Shown piece after piece: positions 25,724-34,222 of a stretch of DNA of 64,000 nucleotides (position 1 is its first letter; every line of letters starts with the position of its first letter). This DNA is from Flammeovirga kamogawensis (lineage in GTDB: Bacteria; Bacteroidota; Bacteroidia; Cytophagales; Flammeovirgaceae), in contig NZ_CP076128.1 of the NCBI RefSeq assembly GCF_018736065.1, positions 558,001-622,000 of the forward strand. The letters are read 5' to 3'. The notes below the pieces were generated by a model, which did no database searches, was not told where the DNA came from, and saw nothing but the letters and a program-made list of their open reading frames with translations. The position numbers and the translations under genes were made by a program.

Positions 25724-28700
25724 ATGATCAATAAAATTGTTCGTTTCTTTCTGTATAACAGAGTAGTAACGATTGCACTTTTACTTTTGGTTATTTTTTG
25801 GGGGCTAATGCATAGTCCTTTTAAATCAAAAATAAATAGCTACATACCATATAATCCAGTTGCTGTAGATGCAATTCCAGATATAGGTGATAATCAACAA
25901 ATTGTTTTTACAAATTGGCCAGGAAGATCACCTCAAGATATTGAAGATCAAATAACTTACCCATTAACTACAAGTTTATTGGGTATCCCAGATGTGAAAA
26001 GCATTCGTAGTAACTCTATGTTTGGCTTTTCTACCATCAATATCATTTTTAAAGATAATTCTGATTTTTATTTCGGTAGAACTCGAATTTTAGAAAAGAT
26101 AAATAGTTTATCTACAGGTACTTTACCAGAAGGTGTTCAGCCTATTTTAGGGCCCGATGCAACTGCAGTTGGGCAAGTATATTGGTATACTTTAGAAGGT
26201 AGAGATAAAGATGGTAACCCAACAGGAGGATGGGATTTAGAAGAATTAAGAACAGCACAAGATTTTTTAGTGAAATATGCTTTAATGTCTGCAGATGGTG
26301 TTTCTGAAGTTGCTTCAGTTGGTGGTTATGTAAAGGAGTATCAAATTGATGTAGACCCAAATGCATTAAAGGCTTATAATGTTTCTTTACAGCAAGTAAT
26401 GAATTCCGTACGCAATAGTAATCTTGATGTTGGGGCAAGAACTATTGAAGTAAACAATGCAGAGTATTTTGTTAGAGGTGTTGGATATATAAAACAATTA
26501 TCTGATTTAGAAGATGCTGTTGTAAAAGTAACGGATAATGTTCCTGTCCGAATTAAAGATGTAGCTAAAGTTGTAGAAGGTCCTGCAGTAAGAAGAGGTA
26601 TTCTAGATAAAGAAGGTGCAGAAGCTGTAGGTGGAGTGGTTACCGCTAGATTTGGAGCAAACCCAATGTTGGTAATAGATAATGTTAAGAAGAAAATTGA
26701 TGAAATTTCTAAAGGTTTACCTCAAAAAGTTCTAGAAGATGGAACAGTTACAAAAATGACTGTTATTCCTTTCTATGATCGTTCTACTTTAATTAAAGAG
26801 ACATTAGGAACTTTAAATGAAGCATTACTCCAAGAGATATTAATTACTGTAATTGTAGTCTTAATTATGGTCTGGAACCTAAGGGTTTCTATGCTAATAT
26901 CAAGTCTATTGCCAATTGCTGTTTTAATGGTTTTTATAGTGATGAAGTACCTTGGCGTAGTTGCAAATATTGTTTCATTAAGTGGTATTGCAATCGCTAT
27001 AGGAACAATGGTAGATATAGGGATTGTAATGTCTGAAAACTTAATCAAACATCTTGATAAAAGGAGAGGACGAGAGCTTATAAAAGTTATTTATGATGCG
27101 ACAGAAGAGGTTTCAGGGGCGATTGTGACTGCAGTAGCAACTACTGTTGTTAGCTTTATCCCAGTATTTACACTTCAAGCTTCAGAAGGAAAACTATTTT
27201 CTCCTTTAGCGTATACTAAGACTTTTGCTTTGATAGCATCTGTAATAGTTGCACTTATATTTTTACCTACTTTTGCCTTTTACTTCTTTAAGGAGCAGCG
27301 TAAAACAGCTTTTAAAAGTAAGCAACTATTAAATATAGTATTTGTGCTTTTAGGAATAGTTGTTTGTTTTATATCAAAAATTTGGTTAGGCATTGCTATA
27401 ATAATATTGAGTATTTACAATTTGTTAGAAGATAAACTTACTCTTTTTCTAAAATCACCTTCAAACTTTTCTAAAGGAAGAAGCCTCTTTGTAGCATCAA
27501 TAATAACTTACGCCTTAGCAATGGAATGGCTTCCATTAGGACCAGATGAAAGTGACTTTAAGAACTTTATTTTTGTTGCAGGACTTATTGGTTTTATCCT
27601 TGGAGGATTTCAATTATTTATATTGATTTACCCTAAAGTACTTACAAAATGTTTAGACAATAAAGTGACATTTTTATCTTTTGTGTTTTTTATTGTTTTT
27701 GCTGGAATTTCTTCTTGGTTAGGTTTTTCAAAATTGATAAGCCCTATAACTTCTATTTCAAATAAACTAGGGGTTGATATTACCAATAATAAGGCGTTTA
27801 AAAATATGCACAATACATTTCCTGGAATTGGTTCAGAATTTATGCCATCCTTATCCGAGGGCAGTTTCTTACTTATGCCTTCAGCAATGCCAAATGCTGG
27901 GATATCTGAAGTGAAAAGGAATTTGCAATTGATGGATATGGCGGTTAAGAATATTCCAGAAATAGCATCTGTAGTAGGGAAAGCTGGTAGAGCACTTTCG
28001 CCATTAGACCCAGCCCCAATATCTATGTATGAGAATATCATTAATTACAAATCAGAATATAAAACTGATGAAAATGGTGAACGCCTTAGATTTAAAATTG
28101 ATGAAGGAGGTAATTTTATAAGAAATAATGAAGGAGAATTAATTTTAGATGCAGATGGTAAATATTTTAGGCAATGGAGAGAGAATATTAAATCTACTGA
28201 TGATATTTGGAAGGAAATAATTAAAGTTACGAAACTACCAGGATTAACTTCTGCTCCAAAATTACAACCCATACAAACTCGATTGATAATGACTCAAACA
28301 GGTATGCGTGCACCTATGGGTATTAAGGTGTTTGGTCCTGACCTTTTAACAATCGAGAATTTTGGAATCCAATTAGAAAAACTTCTAAAGCAAGTTCCAT
28401 CGGTGAAAAAAGAAGCTGTTTTTGCCGATAGAATAGTTGGTAAACCTTATTTAGAAATAGAGCTTGATAGAAAAAAAATAGGGCGTTATGGCATGAGTGT
28501 AAAAGATATGCAAATGCTTTTAGAAATGGTGATTGGAGGGATGCCGTTAACCTACACTGTAGAAGGGAGAGAGCGTTATCCGGTTAGGATGCGTTATGCT
28601 AGAGAATACCGGGACAACCCAGAGGTGTTAAAGAAGTTTATGGTAAATGTACCCTTGGGAATTCAAGTTCCTTTAGAAGAATTAGCATCAATTAATTATG

Positions 28701-29482
28701 TAGCAGGACCTCAGTCTATAAAAAGTGAAGATACTTTTTTAACAGGTTATGTACTCTTAGATAAATTACCTCAATATTCTGAAGTTCAGGTAGTAGAAGA
28801 AGCGTCTAAATTTATTCAATCAAAAATTGATACAAACGAATTAATTGTGCCTAATGGTGTCAGTTTTAAATTTTCTGGAAATTATGAAAACCAAGCAAGA
28901 GCTTCTAAGCGCTTATCTATAGTTATGCCAATTTGCCTCCTTCTTATTTTCTTCATTTTATATCTTCAATTTAAGTCAGTTAAAACCACTTTTATGGTCT
29001 TTTCTGGAATTGCAGTTGCTTTTAGTGGTGGCTTTTTAATGCTTTGGCTTTATAGTCAATCGGGTTTTTTAGATTTCTCAATTTTTGGAGAAAATATGAG
29101 AGATCTGTTTAATGTTCACCCAGTCAATTTAAGTGTTGCTGTTTGGGTTGGTTTTATTGCATTATTTGGTATTGCCACCGACGATGGTGTTTTAGTTGCA
29201 ACTTATTTAGATCAATCTTTTTCAAAAAATACCCCTACAACAATTAAAGGAATTAGGGCTGCAGTATTGGAAGGAGGAAAACGAAGAATTCGACCAAGTT
29301 TAATGACAACGGCCACAACTTTATTGGCTTTTATACCTATTCTTACTTCAAATGGACGTGGTGCAGATATAATGAAACCAATGGCGATTCCTGGTTTTGG
29401 CGGTATGACAGTTGCTCTACTAACACTATTTGTTGTACCAACTTTATATAGTGCTGTGAAGGAGTCTCAGTTAAAATCATAA
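25724..29482 (+). CDS. cusA: CusA/CzcA family heavy-metal efflux RND pump
   Basis: A 1,252-residue inner-membrane proton-driven pump of the HME-RND group that exports metal from periplasm or cytoplasm through a TolC-type channel. The N-terminus has the AVDAIPDIGDNQQIVFTNWP pattern, and the fourth helix carries GIAIAIGTMVDIGIVMSEN near residue 420, the form found in monovalent Cu/Ag pumps. A later GIATDDGVLVATYLDQS lies near residue 1149. It is about 200 residues longer than E. coli CusA because of an extra hydrophobic insert at about residues 530-680 and a hydrophilic Asp/Glu/Lys-rich insert near residues 765-820. Both occur in Bacteroidota relatives. It is followed after 16 bp by the channel gene. 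Confidence 0.94.
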   Translation: MINKIVRFFLYNRVVTIALLLLVIFWGLMHSPFKSKINSYIPYNPVAVDAIPDIGDNQQIVFTNWPGRSPQDIEDQITYPLTTSLLGIPDVKSIRSNSMFGFSTINIIFKDNSDFYFGRTRILEKINSLSTGTLPEGVQPILGPDATAVGQVYWYTLEGRDKDGNPTGGWDLEELRTAQDFLVKYALMSADGVSEVASVGGYVKEYQIDVDPNALKAYNVSLQQVMNSVRNSNLDVGARTIEVNNAEYFVRGVGYIKQLSDLEDAVVKVTDNVPVRIKDVAKVVEGPAVRRGILDKEGAEAVGGVVTARFGANPMLVIDNVKKKIDEISKGLPQKVLEDGTVTKMTVIPFYDRSTLIKETLGTLNEALLQEILITVIVVLIMVWNLRVSMLISSLLPIAVLMVFIVMKYLGVVANIVSLSGIAIAIGTMVDIGIVMSENLIKHLDKRRGRELIKVIYDATEEVSGAIVTAVATTVVSFIPVFTLQASEGKLFSPLAYTKTFALIASVIVALIFLPTFAFYFFKEQRKTAFKSKQLLNIVFVLLGIVVCFISKIWLGIAIIILSIYNLLEDKLTLFLKSPSNFSKGRSLFVASIITYALAMEWLPLGPDESDFKNFIFVAGLIGFILGGFQLFILIYPKVLTKCLDNKVTFLSFVFFIVFAGISSWLGFSKLISPITSISNKLGVDITNNKAFKNMHNTFPGIGSEFMPSLSEGSFLLMPSAMPNAGISEVKRNLQLMDMAVKNIPEIASVVGKAGRALSPLDPAPISMYENIINYKSEYKTDENGERLRFKIDEGGNFIRNNEGELILDADGKYFRQWRENIKSTDDIWKEIIKVTKLPGLTSAPKLQPIQTRLIMTQTGMRAPMGIKVFGPDLLTIENFGIQLEKLLKQVPSVKKEAVFADRIVGKPYLEIELDRKKIGRYGMSVKDMQMLLEMVIGGMPLTYTVEGRERYPVRMRYAREYRDNPEVLKKFMVNVPLGIQVPLEELASINYVAGPQSIKSEDTFLTGYVLLDKLPQYSEVQVVEEASKFIQSKIDTNELIVPNGVSFKFSGNYENQARASKRLSIVMPICLLLIFFILYLQFKSVKTTFMVFSGIAVAFSGGFLMLWLYSQSGFLDFSIFGENMRDLFNVHPVNLSVAVWVGFIALFGIATDDGVLVATYLDQSFSKNTPTTIKGIRAAVLEGGKRRIRPSLMTTATTLLAFIPILTSNGRGADIMKPMAIPGFGGMTVALLTLFVVPTLYSAVKESQLKS

Positions 29483-29498
29483 TCTAAATTGATGTATA

Positions 29499-30731
29499 AT
29501 GAAAAAGTTAAATATAATATCAATTGCAGTATTCATGATTTCGATTGTGACTACACAAGCACAAAATTCTTCTTTAGATCGCTACATTTCAATCGCTTTA
29601 GATAATCATTTTGGTGTTCAAGCAGCAACTCAAAATATACAAGTACAAGCAGCAGGAAAGAAAGAAATACAAGGAGAAGGTATTTCTAGTTTTGATGTGA
29701 TGTATGGGTATGGTGCATTGCCTATTGAAACTAAAAATGGTCCTATTAATCACAAAGTATCTGCAGGAGTAATGTTTCCATGGTTTGGAACAAGGAACCA
29801 AAAATACGAGGTAGTCAATCAAAAAGTTGCAATTGCTGAAGCAAATAAAGAGGATACTGAAAATGTAGTTAAATATAAAGTACGTGCTCTTTACTTTCAA
29901 CTTCTTCAGAATTCAAAAGATTTAAAATCTGCTGCAGAAAATGTGGCAATCTTAAAGTCATTTGAGTCTGTTGCGTATACTCAATATGAGAACTCAAAAG
30001 GTTCTATGGTCGATATTTTAAGAGTACAGATGGAAATTGAAGAAGCAAAAAATAAAGTAAAAACTTTGCAGCAAGACAGCGTTCTTTTACAACAAAACTT
30101 TTCTTTATTACTCAATAAAGAAATTGAAAAAATTGTATTGATAGACAGTGTTAGTTTCTTTAAAAATAATGATACAGTTGATGAAAATCCAATATTGAAG
30201 TCTTTAAATGCTACACAAAATATGTATGCGGAAAAAATAAAAGTTGTTCAAAAATCATCAGCTCCTCAAATTAAATTATCTATTGATTATAGTATTTTAG
30301 GTTCTGCACAAGGTGTTTCGTCAGAAAATAGTGGAAAGAATGGAATCATGCCAATGATTGGTCTGTCTATTCCTCTTTTTAATGCTAAAAAATATTCTGG
30401 ACAAAAAGAACAACTTCAGTTAAGTAATCAAGAAGTAGCATTAAGAAAAGAAGATACTAAAAAACGATTACAAATTGAATATCTAACAGCAAAGAATCAG
30501 TATAATGACGCTAAAAGAGAATTTGACCTTATAGGAAAACAATTGATTCAAATCGATCAGGCAATACAAATTCAACAAGAAGCATATGCTGTTTCAAATA
30601 GCCAAGGTAGTGCTTTTGTAGAGCTACTAAGGTTACAATTGCAAAAATTAGATTTTCAGTTTAGAGAACATAAAAGCAAAGCAACAGAACTTGAGGCTTT
30701 GGCAAAAATAAATTACATCACAGGGTTATAA
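29499..30731 (+). CDS. TolC family outer-membrane channel of the metal pump
   Basis: A 410-residue outer-membrane efflux protein. After a signal peptide (about residues 1-21, ending TTQAQ) it shows the two-fold repeat of long helices typical of OEP proteins (SLDRYISIALDNHFGVQAA, and the second half starting near ENPILKSLNATQNMY), with strand segments such as IKLSIDYSILG and MIGLSIPLF. It should form the trimeric exit duct for the CusA-like pump. It lies 16 bp after cusA and 12 bp before the adaptor gene, so all are translated from one transcript. The order pump, channel, adaptor differs from E. coli cusCFBA. Confidence 0.93.
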   Translation: MKKLNIISIAVFMISIVTTQAQNSSLDRYISIALDNHFGVQAATQNIQVQAAGKKEIQGEGISSFDVMYGYGALPIETKNGPINHKVSAGVMFPWFGTRNQKYEVVNQKVAIAEANKEDTENVVKYKVRALYFQLLQNSKDLKSAAENVAILKSFESVAYTQYENSKGSMVDILRVQMEIEEAKNKVKTLQQDSVLLQQNFSLLLNKEIEKIVLIDSVSFFKNNDTVDENPILKSLNATQNMYAEKIKVVQKSSAPQIKLSIDYSILGSAQGVSSENSGKNGIMPMIGLSIPLFNAKKYSGQKEQLQLSNQEVALRKEDTKKRLQIEYLTAKNQYNDAKREFDLIGKQLIQIDQAIQIQQEAYAVSNSQGSAFVELLRLQLQKLDFQFREHKSKATELEALAKINYITGL

Positions 30732-30743
30732 AATTAAATAATC

Positions 30744-32462
30744 ATGGAAAAATATATAAAATCGTACGGAACATTAGTTATCGTATTTGTTATTGGCATT
30801 TTTATGGGATGGTTGTTTTTTGGAGGGGAAAGTACTTCAGATGAAAAAAAAACAGTTCATCATGAACATACAGAGGATACTTTTTATACATGTTCAATGC
30901 ATCCTCAGATTCACCAAAAAGATCCAGGGGACTGTCCTCTATGTGGCATGAAATTAATTCCTGAATCAAGTGGTGCTAGCCTTGATGTGAATCATATTAC
31001 TTTATCGAAATCTGCTACGGCTCTGGCAAATATTCAAACTACTAGTGTTGAGAAAACTTCACCTAAAAAAGTGTTGCAGATGCAAGGTAAAATAGCTGTA
31101 GATGAACGTAGAACGTATGCTCAAGCATCACATATTGCTGGTAGAATTGAAAAAAGTTATGTCAACTATATAGGAGAGAAAGTAAGGAAAGGTCAAAAAT
31201 TAGCTACTTTATATTCTCCTCAATTGGTTACTGCACAAAGAGAGTATTTTGAAGCTAAAAAAGTAAAAGATTCTAATCCTCAATTACTTCGTTCTGCAAT
31301 AGAAAAACTAAGACTTTGGAAGTTATCTGAAAAGCAGATTCAAGAAATTGACAAATCGGGGAAAGTAAAAACAGTTTTTGATATTAGGGCAGACATTAGT
31401 GGTGTAATTACACAGTTGAATGTGTTAGAAGGAGACCATGTAATGCAAGGGAAAATTCTTTATGAAGTAGCAGATTTATCTAGACTATGGGTCAAATTTG
31501 ATGCGTATGAAAGTGACCTGGCTTGGGTTAAAGTTGGAGATAAGATTTCATTTACCGTTACATCTTATCCTGGTGAAACATTCACGACAAAAGTATCATT
31601 TATAGATCCGTTTATTAACCCTAAAACAAGAGTAGCTTCTGTTAGAGGAAATGTAGTAAATAGAGGACAGAAACTAAAGCCTGAAATGTTTGTGAATGGT
31701 AAGATACAAGCAGAACTACCTGTAAATAATGAAGTAATTGTTGTTCCTAAATCATCTGTAATGTGGACTGGTCCGCGTTCTGTAGTATATGTAAAAGTGC
31801 CTCATCAAGATACTCCAACGTTTGAAATGAAAGAAGTTGTTTTAGGAGCAGAATTGGCAAATTCTTATATAATTAAAGAAGGATTGACAGATGGAGATAG
31901 GGTGGTTACTCAAGGTACATATACTGTAGATGCTGCTGCTCAATTGAAAGGTAAACCAAGTATGATAAGCCAGAAAATGGGAAATGAATCAGAAACAACT
32001 TCTACTTTTGAAGTTAGTGATCAATTTGCTTCAAATTTTAAGAAAGTATATCAAAATTATCTACTTGTGAAAGATGCGTTTGTAGCAAGTGATGATAAGC
32101 GGGCTGAAGAATTTACAATCACTTTACAAAAAAGTTTAAATGCAATTTCTATGCATATGCTTCAAGGTGATGCACATATGTTTTGGATGAAGACATCTCC
32201 AAAATTAAAAAAGAATTTAGATGAAATGGTAAAAGCCGATAACATTGATACTCGAAGAAGGTTTTTTGTGCAAGTTTCAAAAGAATTATCAGATATGATC
32301 CAACGTCTTGATCTTTCAAAAAATGAGAAAGTTTATCTTATGTATTGTCCAATGGCTAATGATGACTTAGGAGCGTCTTGGTTATCAGATACAAAAGAGG
32401 TTTTAAACCCTTATTATGGTGATATGATGTTGAAGTGCGGAGAAATTAAAAAAGAAATATAA
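30744..32462 (+). CDS. cusB: Periplasmic adaptor (CusB-like) with heavy-metal-binding and DUF3347 domains
   Basis: A 572-residue membrane-fusion protein anchored by one N-terminal helix (about residues 9-27). A His-rich stretch precedes a heavy-metal-binding domain YTCSMHPQ...GDCPLCGMK, with Cys50, Met52, Cys64, Cys67 and Met69 as likely ligands. The core (about 95-405) has the lipoyl, beta-barrel and hairpin parts of CusB (SHIAGRIEKSYVNYIGEKVRKGQKLATLYSPQ-like region). The C-terminal part (about 415-570) matches DUF3347, ending YLMYCPMANDD and LKCGEI, and may be another copper-binding module. It joins the pump to the channel and may hand metal to the pump. It is the last gene of the operon. 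Confidence 0.94.
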   Translation: MEKYIKSYGTLVIVFVIGIFMGWLFFGGESTSDEKKTVHHEHTEDTFYTCSMHPQIHQKDPGDCPLCGMKLIPESSGASLDVNHITLSKSATALANIQTTSVEKTSPKKVLQMQGKIAVDERRTYAQASHIAGRIEKSYVNYIGEKVRKGQKLATLYSPQLVTAQREYFEAKKVKDSNPQLLRSAIEKLRLWKLSEKQIQEIDKSGKVKTVFDIRADISGVITQLNVLEGDHVMQGKILYEVADLSRLWVKFDAYESDLAWVKVGDKISFTVTSYPGETFTTKVSFIDPFINPKTRVASVRGNVVNRGQKLKPEMFVNGKIQAELPVNNEVIVVPKSSVMWTGPRSVVYVKVPHQDTPTFEMKEVVLGAELANSYIIKEGLTDGDRVVTQGTYTVDAAAQLKGKPSMISQKMGNESETTSTFEVSDQFASNFKKVYQNYLLVKDAFVASDDKRAEEFTITLQKSLNAISMHMLQGDAHMFWMKTSPKLKKNLDEMVKADNIDTRRRFFVQVSKELSDMIQRLDLSKNEKVYLMYCPMANDDLGASWLSDTKEVLNPYYGDMMLKCGEIKKEI

Positions 32463-32471
32463 TATACAAGC

Positions 32472-32505
32472 ATGCCCTAGTTAAAGAACTAACTAGGGCA
32501 TATTT
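32472..32505 (+). terminator. Terminator of the cus-like operon
   Basis: Perfect 11-bp stem ATGCCCTAGTT/AACTAGGGCAT (32472-32482, 32491-32501). The following T-run is short, so it may be partly a 3' stabiliser. Confidence 0.7.
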
Positions 32506-32661
32506 GTGTAATTTTATTAATTATAAAACATTGATAATCAATATTTATAGGTTTTCATGTGTAATAATGACGTATTAAAAAAGTAATATTGAATGAAGTT
32601 AAGTAGCTAGAAAATGTAATGATTATTTTAATGTTGAGTAAATACTTAAACTTTACTTAAT

Positions 32662-34107
32662 ATGAACTACAATTTTTCTCTACTGTGTACTATCATTTTA
32701 ATTTTCACCAATTGCATTTTCATAGAAGGAGCAACATTTAGGCTTAATTCTGGAGTTATTTTAACTGCTGATAATTGGACTCATGCAGATACTTGGTTAA
32801 ATGAATCAAATCAGAATGTGAATGCGTATCCAGGTGATTATGACATTATTCAATTTGGTGCTGATCTAGAAGTAAATTCGATTATTATAGATTTCGATTT
32901 TAGCGAAATATCAACTTCATTGTATTTTCAACCTATATCAGAAGGAGATTATTCAGGTGATATTACTAGTGTTTTGACTATAAAAAATAATGCGAATGTT
33001 GTAATTAGTAACTTAATAGATAATGGAGCTTTGTTTACTCTTACAGTAGAAGAAAATTCATCTCTAACAATTACAGAAGAGCTTTTTATGGATAGAGCTT
33101 TTGTGAAATTTGATATTTATGGAAGTTTTTCTGTTTTAAATAAAGTGAATTTTACGAAAGAACAGTATTTAAATATTTATTCTGATGCGGTAGTAAAATT
33201 TGAAGGTGATTTTAATACTACTGGAGTCATGTTAGTTGTTCAAGAAGATGCAATACTTGAAGTAGAAGGACAATATTCTATAGGAGGAGAGAGTAATTAT
33301 GCATCATGGGATATAGATGGTTTTTTAATTATTCACAATGGTATAGATCTAATTTGCCATGTAAATTTAGTATATGATATTAATGTTGCAACTGGTGGTG
33401 TATATATAGATTATGATGAGGGAACAACAGATATTTGTAATGCAAATTCTGATAATCCAGGTTGGGCAGGAATTGATGGAGCTAACTGTAAAAGTGCATT
33501 ATTTTGTTCTGCTGTAAATAATGAAGATTACGAAAAAGTAACAATCCCAGATCTACCTGTTAACTTAATATCATTTATCCTTATCGAAGAAAAAGAGAGT
33601 GTTAGATTGGAATGGGTAACAGCTTCTGAACAAAATAGTGAACGATTTGATATAGAAGTTTCTTCAAATAAAAAAGATTGGACAGTAATAGGTTCTGTAT
33701 CTGCTCAAGGAAATAGTAATGCTACAGTAGAATATGAATTTGTAGACATAAACAAACCTAGTTACTATTACAGATTAGCTCAATATGATTTAGATGGTAA
33801 AGTTGAGTATTTTGGGGTACTCACCTATAATAAAAAAACGGCATTTAAAAGTAATGTATACCCAACTTTTGTAGGTAGAGGAGAGTATTTATATATTAAT
33901 TTTGAAGGTGTTGCATCTAGTGCAAAATCTAGTATTTCAATTGTTAATATGAAAGGAGAAATAGTAGAGGAAAATCAATTTCTTGATTTATCATTAAGTA
34001 ACTCTTTGCAATCTTATCATATCAAAAATGATTTAAGCACAGGTTTATACTTTATCACCGTTAAATGTGGCAAGGATGTAAAAACAATGCGTTTTATAAT
34101 AAAATAG
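32662..34107 (+). CDS. T9SS-exported surface protein (paralog 1) beside copA
   Basis: A 481-residue secreted protein. The signal peptide covers about residues 1-23. Residues about 30-230 are repetitive short strands (TVEENSSLTITEEL, VVQEDAILEVEGQYSIGG), suggesting a right-handed beta-solenoid. A Cys-containing spacer (CNANSDNPG, CKSALFC) leads to a beta-sandwich stalk (PDLPVNLISF then VRLEWVTASEQNSERFDIEVSS to YYYRLAQYDLDG). The last 80 residues are a type A T9SS sorting domain (YPTFVGRGEYLYINF, then GLYFITVKCG ... MRFIIK). It is clearly a paralog of the gene at 36898-38346. It lies between the cus-like operon and copA. A metal role is possible only by context. Confidence 0.88.
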   Translation: MNYNFSLLCTIILIFTNCIFIEGATFRLNSGVILTADNWTHADTWLNESNQNVNAYPGDYDIIQFGADLEVNSIIIDFDFSEISTSLYFQPISEGDYSGDITSVLTIKNNANVVISNLIDNGALFTLTVEENSSLTITEELFMDRAFVKFDIYGSFSVLNKVNFTKEQYLNIYSDAVVKFEGDFNTTGVMLVVQEDAILEVEGQYSIGGESNYASWDIDGFLIIHNGIDLICHVNLVYDINVATGGVYIDYDEGTTDICNANSDNPGWAGIDGANCKSALFCSAVNNEDYEKVTIPDLPVNLISFILIEEKESVRLEWVTASEQNSERFDIEVSSNKKDWTVIGSVSAQGNSNATVEYEFVDINKPSYYYRLAQYDLDGKVEYFGVLTYNKKTAFKSNVYPTFVGRGEYLYINFEGVASSAKSSISIVNMKGEIVEENQFLDLSLSNSLQSYHIKNDLSTGLYFITVKCGKDVKTMRFIIK

Positions 34108-34141
34108 TAAGTTGGTCTCATTTCAATATATTCAATAAAAA

Positions 34142-34170
34142 TATACATTTCACCAATAATAGTATACATT
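34142..34170 (+). repeat. Direct repeat TATACATT upstream of copA
   Basis: Two copies of TATACATT (34142-34149 and 34163-34170) start 21 bp apart, two helical turns, about 55-80 bp before the copA start. The spacing fits a dimeric or tandem regulator site, but the repeats are AT-rich and could be chance. Confidence 0.35.
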
Positions 34171-34222
34171 AAAAATCAACTATAATGTTGTTATTTGTAT
34201 CAACAAACAATTCAATAGGATT

